64,000 bases of DNA from Helicoverpa zea (Eukaryota > Arthropoda > Insecta > Lepidoptera > Noctuidae). The stretch covers positions 11,939,501-12,003,500 of the forward strand of contig NC_061460.1 in NCBI RefSeq assembly GCF_022581195.2. Reading direction: 5' to 3'. Under the pieces are notes generated by a model. The model saw only the letters and a list, made by a program, of their open reading frames with translations. It was not told where the DNA came from and searched no databases. Below are positions 46,794 to 60,197 of this stretch, one piece after another. Position 1 is the stretch's first letter; every line of letters begins with the position of its first letter. The translations under genes were made by a program, and so were the position numbers.

Positions 46794-48284
46794 TTATACA
46801 GTGTGTGAACATATGCGGTAATGTATTATAAACAATGCAATAAGTCGGTTGTTACTGGTTTTCTAATCGTGTTCTATAATCCAATTAGTTGATTTTCGAT
46901 CGCGTGTGCTCAAGAATGCGGAATGAGTGAAAATGTGTGTGCAGCTGAAAATGCACTGTCATTTTGTTTGGGTTGGTAGGATTGTAGTTTTAACTGTTTT
47001 AGAAAGTAGTTTTTTCTTGGTGTTTTGTGTGGTAAAAATCCTGCTCTTTATGTCCTTTCTAGGGCTCGAGACTATCTGTGTTCCAATTTTTATAGCTTCA
47101 CAAGTTTTTATATGAAAGCGCGACAGACAGAAAGGATTCATTTTCCATTATAACATTACTGAGGATTATAGATTTATTTACATGTTTTTGCTTAATTTAA
47201 TGGCAGATGAACTGTATGGTCATCCTTTGATTGGATCCTTAGGAAACCGCTTCGTGTGCCACGCAGGAGAGTTCTTCTATAGTTGTACTTCTCTGGGCGC
47301 CATATTTAATTTAATTTGAGCCGATCAATCTTGAAAAGCAGATAGAGTTAAGATCTAAATAAGATAATGTCGTTTGCAAAATGGCTGTTTCTATTCATAA
47401 CTTAATTGGTTTCAACCATATCTGTCAAACTATTAATAAAGAACAGTTTCGTTGCTTCAAATTATTATGTTATATTAAAAGTTGATCAGATACAAGCAGC
47501 CAATTAATTCAATTTAATCGATTTTATCGTGATGTCGAGATCGACAGCTGATAGAAGCTGATCAACAGAATATGAAATTATTTCCTATCGATATCGGTTT
47601 TGACACGATCTTGAGAGATTTTTGTTGTAAGATTTTCTTGGCGAATTTAGATTTCAGGTTATCTAATTACGTTTTTATCTATCTTTTTCTAACCGAATGC
47701 AATAAATTACTAGTGTTTCACATGGAGCGACTGTCTATGTGTACTCTTCAACCTCTTGATAAGACTGGTTGTCACATTTTCTGGCTTCCCGTAAGTACAG
47801 TCAAAGAAGTTCAATGATCCACCAATTTATCGTGCCTTCCGAAACATGAAAGAACTCCTCACATCAGATCATGATCAGGTAGTTTCAAGATAATAAACTT
47901 TGACACTATTTTTTTTTTACAATAAACTCAAAATAAATCGTATAAAAGAATTTTTATGAATCTATTTACGTAAACATTATGGACAGCTGATGTCAACTTT
48001 ATGGCAAAGTACACAATTGTTTTACATATTAAAACAATTGTGTTATATCTGTAGACGTTATATCTGTAGCAAAGCATCTGCAACTATGGATCTATAATAA
48101 ATTAATTACGCATTTCAAACAAATAATATGATAATCAAATATAAACGTTTTTGTCCGTGATCGAGATCGTGGCATTACTTAATGACTGATAGACATTACA
48201 ATAGGTTACATCACGTTAAGAATGAAATTAAAGGTTCGTTTTGAATGCTGGCTGTCGACCGCACATGCCGTGACTGCATTAAAT
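46794..48284. other. No gene seen
   Basis: AT-rich, with only short open frames lacking recognisable motifs. Fragments resembling S1 ('cgactgtctatgtgtact', 'ctggttgtcacattttctgg') occur at about 47720-47850. Confidence 0.45.
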
Positions 48285-48565
48285 CGACCTCAGCTGCACT
48301 ACTGGTTTGTATGGTCGGAGCCTGGAAATTGGTGATTGATACAACCGACACGTGCTCTCCGATATATGGGATATCGGAGAGCACGTAAATGTCGGTCCTG
48401 CGCCTGATCTCTCTCCGGTCGCATTGCTGGACCTTCGGGCCATGAGAGTGAAGGAACGGAGCAAATGTTGCTTGTGCACTCTAATGTTCTGCGCAGCTGG
48501 CTGATCGCCCTATATGAGAACAGCCTCTGTGGGCGACAATCGGCTAGGATGACATGATCATCACC
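48285..48565 (+). repeat. SINE fragment (family S2)
   Basis: Shares 'agcacgtaaatgtcggtcct' and 'gcgcctgatctctctccggt' with the full S2 element at 13509, and ends 'aatcggctaggatgacatga'. The tRNA-like head is missing. A short inverted repeat around 48350-48387 (CGTGCTCTCCGATAT and its inverse) marks a local rearrangement. Confidence 0.7.
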
Positions 48566-49662
48566 GATTTGTATGTATTTACATGAAACCTTTTCGGTCG
48601 AAGCGGCAGCAACATGTGCAGTCACCCTCAGATATCGACCGATTTCATGCAGTCGCTGCAAGTGCGGTCAGCAGTAAACGGTAAACGTACTTTTAATGTG
48701 CAATTTGAAAACTAGCTGACCACTGGAACTGCAGCTGTAGTTAACCGTTTTGGATCGAAGCGGCAGCAGCATGTGCATACGCTGTCAGATATCGACATAG
48801 TGCAGCTGTGACCGATTTCATGAAGTCGCGGCACGTGTGAATTTCAAAACGTACCTTAATACACAACACATTATTCACATGGGAACGTAGTCTGTGTTTA
48901 TTAAACATTTCTGCGTAGGGCTTGTTATTAGATGACTCCGTTATACAATGAGGATACTAAATGTCTTATGAAAGAGTACAATGAAGATTATGTTTTCTTA
49001 TCTATACTAATATGAAGGTTGAATTGTTTCTTTGTTTGGTAGAACATGCTAATGTCGAGATCTACTGGTCTTATTTAAAAACAATATTTGAGTGTCAGAT
49101 AGATAGGCCTTTTGTCAACGAAGGTAAACTTTTTGATTGGATGCGATAAGAATACCTTAAAAAGATTTGCAATATGCGATATTTAAAAGTTGATGGCTTT
49201 TAGTCTATGAATAATTGAAGGAGTATTTTTATATTTTTAAAAGTTTTTGTAGATTGATCGTATATTTGAGAAACCGGTAATGTATAATATAAAACGTTGC
49301 TCTAAATTTTACATATAACATGGATACAACTACAAGTATCATGATGCCCATAGTTATACTTACCGTTATAAAAAAAGTGGTACCTACATCATCAAATATT
49401 TTTTGTCAATTTATAACACTCAAAGCTAAATTATCGATTTAACGATAGTTCATTATGATATTGAATTACTTTTAAATTAAAGAACCCTAATTAAATATTG
49501 AAACTTCTATGGCGGTCATAAACATGGCTTTTTATTACTTTTTTAAAGCAGGGGTGTCAAGTTCACAGGTAATTGTTATTTAGTTAAAGGCTTTTAAAAT
49601 ACAGTTAAGTGTTAATACTTTTTACCTAACTGTAGTTAAAAATTACGACTTTATTTCACACT
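48566..49662. other. No gene seen
   Basis: AT-rich. Around 48590-48860 two imperfect copies of 'cggtcgaagcggcagc' and 'cagatatcgac' suggest an old local duplication. Nothing coding. Confidence 0.4.
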
Positions 49663-49862
49663 AGCCGTTTTTCCGCGGTTTTACCCGCGTCCCGTGGTAA
49701 CTACTGCCCGTACCGGAATAAAATATAGCCTATGTTACTCGTGGATAATGTAGGTTTGTTATGGTGAAAGAATTTAAAAAAACGGCCCAGTAGTTTTTGA
49801 GCCTATTCATTACAACCAAACAAACAAACAAACAAAGTTTTCCTCTTTATAATATTAGTATA
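49663..49862 (-). mobile_element. Small non-autonomous Helitron-like element, reverse
   Basis: Read on the minus strand it begins TCTATACTAATATTATAAAG and ends CGGCTAG followed by T, the TC...CTAG ends of Helitrons. It holds 'gtagttaccacgggacgcg'. About 200 bp, no coding. The 5' flank base is not the expected A, so that end is approximate. Confidence 0.65.
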
Positions 49863-51584
49863 GAAAAGCAAAGAGGTTGAGTACTCTAAATATGTAGTTT
49901 ATTGGGGATTTTATTCACAAAATTGTACACTTTAAACCTGATTAGAATAACTTTATAAAAAGATTAAAAAACATTAGGGTCCTTTCACTATAGGAAATTA
50001 GGAACTGTTTTGTTTCGGATCCAATAAAAATATTTTGCAAGTTCATTAAATATTAATAATGTCATCGTATCTTACACTTATAGATATTTTATTAAAATAT
50101 GTGCATTTTGATATTCTTCTCGAATAGCTTTTATTTGCAATAAATAAGAAGCTGATAATAACTTCATGACAGTTTGGTAAATATGTATTTTCTATCAGAA
50201 ATGTTTAGAATAGGATACAATTTTTTCACAAACGGCTCTTTTCAGGCATTCAAACTTACATTGTAATAAATACCTTATTACATGGGACAGTAAGGTTCAA
50301 AATCGGACGTAAGACCACAAAATTAATATCAGGCAAATGACAAGATGGTCACCCATTCACAGACCGACCGCGCCAAGCGTTGCTTAACTTTTATGATCGA
50401 TCGATACGCGTGGCTTCGACTTAGCGACGAGCTCTTCAAGGAAAATCTAGTATTATTATCCCTTAAAGTTTTTACATCGTGGCCTTGTTAATCTATAAAA
50501 AGTTCAATAACCATACAGTTTTGATTTGACAGACGTGTAGCTCACAGACAGCTCATTTAAATTGGTTATTTTTTGTGATCCACATTCGGCAACCTATACT
50601 TATTGTCTGGATCCTTTAATAGGGTTCACAGAACTTTGCTAAACTGGTTTAGTTTTCTGAGAATTAATTAGAAGGAGCTAGAAAGAATAATACTTTATCA
50701 CTAACAAATAGAGAACTCGTAATATATTGATACAACTTAGTTTTAAGCATTTGATTAGTGAGGCTGCGGATTCAAAGGACTTCAGAAAGAACATAGTTGG
50801 GTTCAGTTAGTCAGTAAAAGACTGTTGAGTTTGTGTCTGACATTTATTTTATCACAATTTAAAAGACTGAATTTAATTTTTGATCTCAGAAAATTCATGT
50901 AGGTAACTATTTACGTAATAATTATGTAGGTATAACACAATTTCAAGAAACTAAATGCAAGCGAATATAGTATAGAAGTTTTTCTAATTTGTAACTGTCA
51001 ACCCTACAAACAACCTTCTTAATTTTCGGTTCCCATTAACAATCCATCATAGTCTATGACCAAACCAGTTGTACTAATTACCAATATATAGATACCTCTA
51101 CATTACATCATAACTGCTAAAGCCAAACGGATCTATCCATAACTTTAAACCTTATCAAACCTGTCATAGTGGTATTCGATAATGCTTATGCAAGATTACA
51201 AAATATTGATTTTCATTGTAAATGCAAATGTTAGTGCATATAAGATTATTCAAATGATGTTGTGTTTATGATTTGGGTTTTTAGGCCCTTAGAGAGAAAA
51301 TATATGTAAATATGTTTCTTTGCATAGCACATGTTTATGTTATTATGCAATGGTAAAAATTAGGAAGTAAAATGTATTCTAGAAATTACAATTCACTTGA
51401 CGTCAGAGAAGATGCAATTAGTGTCCGAATTCTAGTTAAAAATTATAATTTTGAATAATATCTACAGACTGACGGCGCCAAGTGTTGCTTCACTTTATTA
51501 TCAAAAGATTCATAATTCATGTGGATTAGCCACAAGCTAATTAACGCAACAAAGGTGACAAATGAAAAACTATATTTCATCATC
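49863..51584. other. No gene seen
   Basis: AT-rich sequence without recognisable exons, RNA genes or well-defined repeats. Confidence 0.4.
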
Positions 51585-51767
51585 AACTCTGTCTAGCCAT
51601 TTCCCAACTATGTTGGGGTCGGCTTCCAGTCTAACCGGACACAGCTGAGTACCAGTGTTTTACAAGGAACGACTACCTATCTGACCTCCTCAACCCAGTT
51701 ACCCGGGCAACCCAGTACCCCTTAATAAACCTGGTTGTCAGATTTTCTGGCTTATGACTGCCAAAGC
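51585..51767 (-). repeat. SINE fragment (family S1), reverse
   Basis: Reverse 3' half of S1: 'atttcccaactatgttgggg', 'gtcggcttccagtctaaccg', 'acctcctcaacccagttacc'. It is truncated before the tRNA-like head. Confidence 0.75.
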
Positions 51768-52084
51768 TGTTTTTTTTATGAAGTTTAGTTGATATTTTAT
51801 TATCTGTGCCCTTCCTTGTTTTACTTTTAATTTGTTTTTGTACTTCTTTCTTTCAAAGATGTTCCAATGACAGCCAAAAAAAGTTAATCTGACCCGGATT
51901 TTCTGCATCCAAGATACCACAGACTTTATCACAACATCTCAAGTCTCGTGTGAACAGTTTTGTCATACATTACGGGGTTGGTCAAGCGAGACGTGATAAA
52001 TATCCACTCAGGCGCAGCGCGATCGCGCCTCGTATCTATTACATTGTGCATGTTTGTAGCAGGTGTGAACAGTACTGGTCACTA

Positions 52085-52310
52085 TGGGATTAGGTGTACT
52101 TCCTTTAGTTTCACTGTCTTCCTTTGAGGACTTTGTCTGCCAAACTGATGGTCGTGGGTTCGATTCCCGGGACGGTCGACATTTGTGTGATGAGCATGCT
52201 TACTGCCTGTGGTCTGGGTGTCATTATATCTATTTATAAGTTTATATATGTAAACTAGTGTAATGTAGTTTATCAGTTGTGTCAGCACCCATAACACAAG
52301 TTAATAAATA
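52085..52310 (+). mobile_element. tRNA-derived SINE, family S3
   Basis: Head with GGTTCGATTCCCGG (B box) after 'gtctgccaaactgatggtcg'; body 'gacatttgtgtgatgagcat' and 'gtttatcagttgtgtcagca'; end 'cccataacacaagttaataa'. Matches the reverse copy at 24735-24945. Confidence 0.75.
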
Positions 52311-53209
52311 GCTTAGAATTTTAGGTACTCATTGTGGCTCCGTTTGGCGGTCTGGTCAAATACCAAACGGTATTAATAAAGTTAATCAGTCAATTATAGA
52401 ATATACGGTAACCTTAGCCATTGATTTCCAAATCGTCCAGCATCCAAACCTTGCGTGTCGTAGTTCGGGTTCAAATACGAAGAAAGACCCATTAATTCCT
52501 ATCGAATATCTTTGCACCTCTAAAGTAACTTAATCGACAACGATCTAAACACTTACTTATTTGCTGATTTATTTTAAAACTTGTAATTACGTAAAAAAAT
52601 AGGATAGGTCGTTGAAATTGCGTTTTTTCCTGTTTAACTAACCCAAAAGGAAGTAAACCATAAACAATTTAATTTAAATAAAATACTTACAACTATCGAA
52701 TTTATTTGCGAATACATTTTCTCCTATCGATCAAAATAATCAGGACTTTGTATCTGTGTATAAATATACATATTTAATTTTAAGCGAAAGTTGTTAGACA
52801 AAAATGAATCTTATGTCAAAGTGTTTAAGATCTATGTATTGTGGACGGTCATCTAAATACATATTTTAATAATAATTAACTGATGATATAGGTGCTAAGA
52901 AAGTTTGCTAACGTGTTGATCCTTGTTTAGACGTTTTATGAGTATTTTGCAAAGCCGGGTGAATCATATTAGTGTGTGTAAAGAACCTGTGTGCGCAAAT
53001 TGTCTTAGTATGACAAATCCTCACCACTTCTGAGCACACTACTGCATGTCTAAAGACAATGTGCATGTACCTACAATAACGCACACAACTGTGGCTCAAC
53101 CGCTTTCGTAAGAAAAAACATTGATTTGTATTTTGTTTCGCTATAAACAATTAAGCTACATTCTTATGGAACTTCTACAACGTTGAATAATTTGTAGATT
53201 TTCCTGAAA
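52311..53209. other. No gene seen
   Basis: AT-rich, no coding or repeat signal I can support. Confidence 0.4.
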
Positions 53210-53413
53210 TCCTACTAATATTATAAACGCGAAAGTTTGTAAGTATGGATGTATGGATGTTTGTTACTCTTTCACGCAAAAACTACTGAATGGATTTTAA
53301 TGAAACTTTACAATAATATAGCTTATACATCAGAATAACACATAGGCTACAATTTGTAAACATATTGTTCGAAATACTAAACCTGCGCAGACGAAGTCGC
53401 GGGCACCAGCTAG
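53210..53413 (+). mobile_element. Non-autonomous Helitron-like element, complete
   Basis: Begins TCCTACTAATATTATAAACG after an A and ends GGCACCAGCTAG before a T, exactly the A/T insertion context and TC...CTAG ends of Helitrons. It contains 'gtttgtaagtatggatgt' and 'gacgaagtcgcgggca', a repeat abundant in moth genomes. 204 bp, no protein. Confidence 0.8.
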
Positions 53414-54299
53414 TATTTAATAATTTACACTAAACTTACCTACCGATGAAGGACTAGTTTATCAGACTTTGGACTTACCTGTAAACAAAAAGAAATAATA
53501 ATTAAAACAAATAAAAAAAAAGCAGAAGGAATTCAACAAACAAATGAAGTCTTCCACTTGACACTTAATGTTGTTTATGTATAAAGTTTCAATAATTTAG
53601 GTAGATGACAATACAAATGTCAATAAATTGATAAGAATATCCTTCCTAGAACTTTTAATTCCAAGAAAAAAATACAAAATTCTTTATATTTAAAGTATTC
53701 TTTGTATAAAAAAGTCATCAATGAACACCAAAAAATTCTATATTTAAACTGCAAAATGAAGACATTATTCACGTCGCATGCGCAGACGAATTAAATAAAT
53801 CATAGCTCACAGTTGCCGGTCATTTCGGTGAAATTGCTTCTAATGAGTTGTGACCGCACTTTAGTTAAATTAAATAATGGTTTTGTATGAGTTATGTCAT
53901 GTTTTAGCTTCTTGGGAGGTTATTTTGATTGTTTTAATACAGGAAGCTTATTTTAAGTTAGATTGATGAGCAGCTAAATTAATTTGGATGAAATTTTGTA
54001 TATACTTAGGCATAGGTGGGATCTTAAGTTGTTATCCTCAAAACGAGAGCAAACTCGCAAAAAATCAAGAAAAATATGGTTTTTAAAAAAGTTGCTATTT
54101 TACTGTATCTATTTACTAATATGAATGAACCCATAAGAACCAAATTCTAAAAGAAAGATCTTAGAAATCGAAAAGTACATTTCATTCTACTCAATCGGTC
54201 ACAATTTTTACTTTTTAAGGTCATCTATTGAATAGGAATGAATCGCCAATATTTCTACTTATCAGCAATGACTGGTCATTCTCAGAGAAAGTGGTTATT
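53414..54299. other. No gene seen
   Basis: AT-rich, nothing recognised. Confidence 0.4.
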
Positions 54300-54640
54300 G
54301 TTGCCTACCACGGATCAAGGAAAGATGAACGGAGATGCCATATTGCAGATAGGTCAGGCGCTTTCTTCTAGGTCAAATAGGTACGGTGGGGCATGACCTA
54401 AACGATCAGTTACGAGTTAACTAATAAGGCGTTTGGGTTCTTTAGGACCAGATGTATTCTTTTGTCAATGGTTTTAGGTATTACAAAAAGTTATAGTGTC
54501 CGAGGAAGGAGTATAAGGGCGAAGACAATAACGTACCTCGTCCTCTGCACAACCGCATTTTAGAGCGCTACTTTCTTAAAAGATTTATCGATATGACACC
54601 TCCGCTGGTCATTTTGTTCTCCATGTTACGTACCTATAAT
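54300..54640. repeat. Interspersed repeat X, copy 2
   Basis: Begins near TTGCCTACCACGGATCAAGG; shares 'cggagatgccatattgcag', 'aggtcaggcgctttcttcta', 'cgctactttcttaaaag' and 'ttttgttctccatg' with the copies near 29950, 59451 and 62350. Confidence 0.6.
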
Positions 54641-55667
54641 AATTGTACATGTGCGAGTTTCGTGAACGATGACAGAACGGAACTTAATGAAGTCGTTTGC
54701 ATATGAAGACAGTTTTTTGTTCCTTTTTTTGTGTAACTGAAGAAAGTGTAATTTGTGTAGCGGAGTCAGCTAAACGTAATGGTTGCAACTTTTGTGATAA
54801 ACGGATGGGTAGTTATTTGAATAGTTTGTTTGTTGCTCACTAAATTAGTTTGTAAAGTTGTCCGCAACCGCAGTGAACTTCGTGCATAATAATCTAGCTA
54901 GATGATTTAGTTAATTCGACTAAAGTTGTTTTGATTCAAGACATGACAAAAAAAGTTGATAGACTTATTACATTCAGTTTAGGCCTAAAATTTAGGCCTA
55001 GTTTGCATATTAGTTTTCTATTCTATTTTTAGCGATGCTTCGATGAAAGTAAGTAGGTTATTTACATTTGTTAAAGCACCTCCTTATTTTATTTTGTAAC
55101 AATTGTGTAAATTAAGTTTGACACTTTGCATTTGTACACACACCTCTCAACACCTCAATCTTCTTCTCAAATATTATCCTAAATCAGATCACAAACAGAC
55201 TTTCACATTTCTAATCCTAACCATAATTTTATCCATATCCATCACAAAATACGAGCAAAGATTGCTCCACATACCATCCATTTTGCAGCCGCAAACTGCG
55301 TAAAAAGAAACGCAAGAGAGTATCGTAAACGCGTTCCATTACACGCGCGGGGTGCTGTATCAAAAGCGCTGCGGTTTACTCATTATTATAGATGGGGTTT
55401 TCAAAGTGTTTTGTTTAGAACGTGAAAGTTTGTTAAGTTACTCTTGTTGATGGATTAAGATAATGTGTAGTGGTTTTGCAGAATACCTATTTCAGGTAAG
55501 AGCTAGATATTTGTTTGTTTCGTTTGTGAAAGTTTTCAGTTATTGAAGAATTGGTAATCATGTCTGTGTATTTTTTGTCTATTTTGATATTGTCATATCG
55601 AAGCATTTTGGCATGATAACACTCATGAAAAACTCTAATGTACTTACTGATATATATTTAACTAAAT
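54641..55667. other. No gene seen
   Basis: AT-rich. A short plus-strand open frame at 55103-55303 has no recognised motif and a composition like the flanks. Confidence 0.4.
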
Positions 55668-55679
55668 AGGTAGACGCTT

Positions 55680-55877
55680 TTTTTTTTTTTAACGACGTCA
55701 AAAATCATCAAATGACCCCTCCCGCTGTGGGTTAGCAGCGGTGAGGGAGTGTCAGACTCTTACTGACTAAAAACCGTCGTGTTCCGTCATAGGCCTTTTA
55801 TGTAACAGGGCCGCGGTATCTCTTTCGAACAACCCGCAGCCCCGGCAGGCCTTGGCCCTGCTGGGCCCCGCTGGGGG
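55680..55877 (-). mobile_element. Poly(A)-tailed retroposon with clean target duplication, reverse
   Basis: On the minus strand: GC-rich start (GCGGGGCCCAGCAGGGCCAA), 'gtcagtaagagtctgacact', then TTTTTGACGTCGTT and a poly(A) tail (the T run at 55680-55690). AGGTAGACGCTT occurs at 55668-55679 and again at 55878-55889, a 12-bp target site duplication. It is a short retroposon or 5'-truncated LINE common in moths. Confidence 0.85.
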
Positions 55878-55889
55878 AGGTAGACGCTT

Positions 55890-58476
55890 ACACAATAGCA
55901 CATAACATACATACATATGGTTTACATTTAGATATTTAAATACTAAGGACATTGTTTACAATTTTAAAAGGCCTTGGAAAATAAAATAATATATAAATAA
56001 TTTTTGACTATTTCTAGACAAAATAAAAGCCACTGCAAAATTATATTTAAGCCTCAGGCAAAGCTATTTACGTGTTCATTTAGAAGACTTTATAGAGGAA
56101 ATATATTATTATAGATATGCTAATCACTACATGTTCTCAGAAACTAGAAATAAAAATTAACATAATCTTCGTTTTGTTTTTTATCAACAGATATATTTAT
56201 TGACGATAATAAATCTTCTTTCGAGTGAACCTTTCTGTGAAAGTTCTGATACCTATTATAAATTAGTCTCGATTTTAGAAATGAAGATGAACATATGTGG
56301 GCAGGTCATAAAAAATAAAATTACTCAATAATTAGTCGTGTAAGATAAGCCTACGCACTATCATAAACTATTTCCTTAGTTTTCTCCAAATATATGGGAA
56401 TCGGCTTGCGGGCAAACTGCTTGACTGTCTTCGGTACTACCGCCCGATTATTTGTGATTTTTTGCGTTTAAATCCTACGGCGCTATTCAAAGGAAACCCT
56501 TTTTAGATTTTACCTGCTAGTATATCATAATACATCGTGTATTAAAGGTCATTAGGGCAAAGGAAGAGTGTTTCTTTTTTTTCTAAAAAGTAAGCTAAAA
56601 ATGTCCGATAGAACCTGCATGGAGATACTGTCTATTTGACCTCCACAACACCTTCAATTTAAAGATTGCACAAAGAACAAATTGCAAGAGCAATCAAAAA
56701 CAATGATACATCGTGTGATACCGTTCGATCTTAATCCAGATCAGAAACAGCGTAAGCGCCATAACAGTTACAGATTAATTCGCCGTTATTAAAATTGCAA
56801 CACACTTTCAAACCAACATACTTTTTGCGCTCACCAAACTGCACACATCAAGGAATTTCAACTCTATTGCTTATGACATAAGAGTGTAAGTATTTGCGAA
56901 TTGAGTTACGAAGCTGTATTGTTAGATGAGCAACAATAGAAAGTCACGTGGGTAGAAACATGTAATTTGATTGAGTTTTCGTAATGTATTGTAATAATAA
57001 TTGCAACATAACGTGTGTTATGGGAAATGCCTAACTTTATATTGAAGAGCTTTAAACCTGTAAAGCCGTAAACACTAATACCTACAAACTTTGATTGTGT
57101 GATTTTGAAAGACGCCGTAACGTACCTATTAAATCCTGTGTTAAGTCCATAATCTGCTCCGCCACTTGCAATATTGACGAAATCATCCATAAAGGCATTT
57201 GTCGCATGCCAGATGAGTTATGGGTGAAATTAATACTTCTTAACAGCTAAATATCGGAGGATCATGACAGATCTAAAAAGAGATAGTTAGAGGAACAGGA
57301 CTCCATCATGAGACATTCAAGAGACCTTCAATACTAGAAGAAGCACGGATGAGCCCTTAGTTAGACCCTGCAGAAACTTGAAAATAAAAAGTCTATTTCA
57401 TTATACCACATTGCAAACTTAAATAATTTTTATGCCACATTTATTCTCATGATTAGAATTTATAGACCACCTGTGCGTTCTATTTTTTCCTTCGCCGCAG
57501 AACTATCGGACTTATTTATTTTATTATGAATGTATAAATGCAAAGAACCAACTAAGGCACACATGCAATTATTACCATAAATACGGGCAGATGTAACCCT
57601 TTAAAGAGCTCGGTTTACCATATAAATTGGCGGCATTTAAACCGCCATATTTGTCGGCCATTTTCTATTATATTCAAATTAAGAATGCCGGGCGCGTTCG
57701 GTTTACAACTGTCATGTTTGAAATTGATTTCAATAGCGTTCTGTTTGGCAGTGTAATTAGAGTTTTGTGAAAATAATTGTAAGAATGAATACCTACATTT
57801 GAATACTGCAAAGTTAGCACATAACCTATGTGAACTGCCCTAAACAGGAGTACTTTTAGATAGGAACATATTTAGTTTTAAGCCCAGATTATACCTATCA
57901 AGATCTGTGCAATCTGGGCTTAATAAAACCTCGGAAAATAATTTGGATTATGACTTGGATGGATTATGGTTGGTATCGGTTATTGGTATAGGACTATGGT
58001 AACTATGTAAAATATGTACATTTCAGATTAAGTAACTTTATGAAACCACATACTTTAAGTTTTATAACATTGCTTAGTAAGTAAGGAAGTGAGTAAGAAC
58101 ATTTATGAACGCCTATTCGGCAAATACAATCTATGGACATCCATAGCCTGAATCATTTCTCAAAGGCGCCAAGGAACATCTTTATAAGGTACTATTGCTA
58201 TAATTTGTGGGGTTTAACACCATAGTTTAATATTAATATCCTTTAATAAACTGTAACGACTAATAGCCCTTAACTATGGTTTATACCACCATGGGTTTAA
58301 TGTGGTATTAGCGGTCATTAATGGGGAATGATCTATTAAAATTAATCTTGCGTGAGCTCGTTTGCTATAGAGTAGGAAAGTATAGAATGATCATAGATGC
58401 ACCCCTATCTTACTTACTTATCGTTTTAATGGATCCATGCGACAGGTCTATTTCATGTTTTTGCCACGGATCGATA
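55890..58476. other. No gene seen
   Basis: AT-rich with only short unremarkable open frames. No RNA gene or clear repeat was recognised. Confidence 0.4.
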
Positions 58477-58489
58477 CTGATGTACACAT

Positions 58490-58879
58490 CATCATCCTCC
58501 GAGCCTTTTTCCCAATCATGTTGGGGTCGGCTTCCAGTCTAACCGGATTCAGCTGAGTACCAGTGCTTTACAAGCCTATCTGACCTCCTCAACCCAGTTA
58601 CCCGGGCAACCCGATACCCCTTGGTTAGACTGGTGTCAGACTTACTGGCTTCTGTCTACCTGTAACGACTGCCAAGGGTGTTCAATGACAGCCGGGACCT
58701 ACAGTTTAACGTGCTATCCGAAACACAGTCAATGGTGTCTAAGATATACTTAGAAAGTACAAACAAACTTAGAAAAGTTGCATTGGTACTTTTGCCTGAC
58801 CTGGGATCGAATCCGCGCCCTCATACTTGAGTGGTGCTCATTTACCCACTAGGCCACCACGACTTTTTTCGTTCGTTTA
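58490..58879 (-). mobile_element. Full tRNA-derived SINE (family S1), reverse
   Basis: Reverse copy: left end CATCATCCTCCGAGCC, right end with the complement of GGTTCGATCCC ('gggatcgaatcc') and 'actaggccaccacgac'. CTGATGTACACAT is repeated at 58477-58489 and 58880-58892, a 13-bp target duplication. Confidence 0.88.
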
Positions 58880-58892
58880 CTGATGTACACAT

Positions 58893-59404
58893 GAATGCAA
58901 AAATAATTGCCTATCGAGGTTTTTTATTTATTTGTCATTTTTTTACAAAAGAATACAGTATAATCAATTTTAAATTGATATTAGTGCATTAGATATAGAG
59001 GTATTGAATACTAGGTACTAGGTATTTAATACCAACTACGAGTAACGCAACAGCAGTAAGTTGCTAAAAACTATTGTGCTAAAATGCTAACTCACCAATT
59101 TACTCCAATATTTAGCAGATCTATATAGATAAACAACTTTCAATCATTATCTCAAACATTTCCTCCAGGATCGTGTGAACGGATCACAGAATATATTACA
59201 AGCACATGATCAACTATGACTACCGTAAATAACTCGTTATCTCCTAAGAATATGTACAGCATTCCCAAGTCAATCGTCGCCTTCTCCCATAAATAGTGAG
59301 GAGAACTTTATCGATAACATTTTACCGTTATCGACATCCGGACATTGATTACGATAGACAGTTTACCTCTGGTGTTGCTCCACTTAAAGTCGATATATTT
59401 AAGA
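58893..59404. other. No gene seen
   Basis: AT-rich sequence between two mobile elements. Nothing recognised. Confidence 0.4.
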
Positions 59405-59835
59405 GTAAGCGCAGACTACAAACTTTTAGTCGGCTGATAGTCGGTTTGGGTCACAGAGCGAATGATGAGATACCATAATGCAGGTAGGTCAGGCGCCTTC
59501 TTCTAGTTCAAATGGGTAAGGTGAGCATGAAAAAACGGCCAGTGAACGCACGGGTTCTTTGAGCCAATGATTTTAGGTATTACAAAAAATAGAAGACACA
59601 TAAGAGTGAAGTCTTCAATGTCCCCCGCACACCTGCATTTTGGCGCGCTACTTTCTTATACGCTTACTGTAGTTATTTTGTTCTCCAAGTTTTGGGCTGT
59701 TAAATCAGTATGATGATGAATGGAAGTCCGCACATAATCAGACTGAAAACTTTTATTGAATTTACGATTTTCTAAAAAAAAAAATCTAACCATCGAACCA
59801 ACAGTCGCCCAATTGTTTAGTCTGCAATGTACGGT
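59405..59835. mobile_element. TIR element (CACACTGCAAAC family) with repeat X nested inside
   Basis: Left end 'gcgcagactacaaactttta' with 'gtcggctgatagtcgg'; right end 'gttttgggctgttaaatcag' through 'ttgtttagtctgcaatgt'. Repeat X copy 3 (about 59451-59695; 'gataccataatgcaggtagg', 'cgctactttcttatac') separates GGTTTGGG from the TTAAATCAGTATG that follows it in the related 33308 copy, so X inserted into this element. Confidence 0.65.
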
Positions 59836-60197
59836 TACTCTAAAGTCGATATATTTTAGTCATACCTCATCTACGCTAGGTAATGGGTTCATTAAAGTGC
59901 AGTAATTACTAAATCTATATAATTTACCGCTCCAAATTCTCTTGATTGTAGTTAGGTGATTAGGTGCAATGTAGAGCGTTTAATTGAGGAAGATAAAAGG
60001 AGTCTGTAAAAATAAGGAAAGGCCTACTTTTTTTGTGTAGTAGGTAGGTACTTTTAAAGCATTCTGTTGTAAAAAATGGGCGGCATTACTTGATTAAAAG
60101 CCAATTCGAAGATTTACGCAGTCAATAATAATAGAGTACTTAATAGTATTACATAATATAGCAACGTTTCATCCATCCACAAAAACTTAAGCATCCA

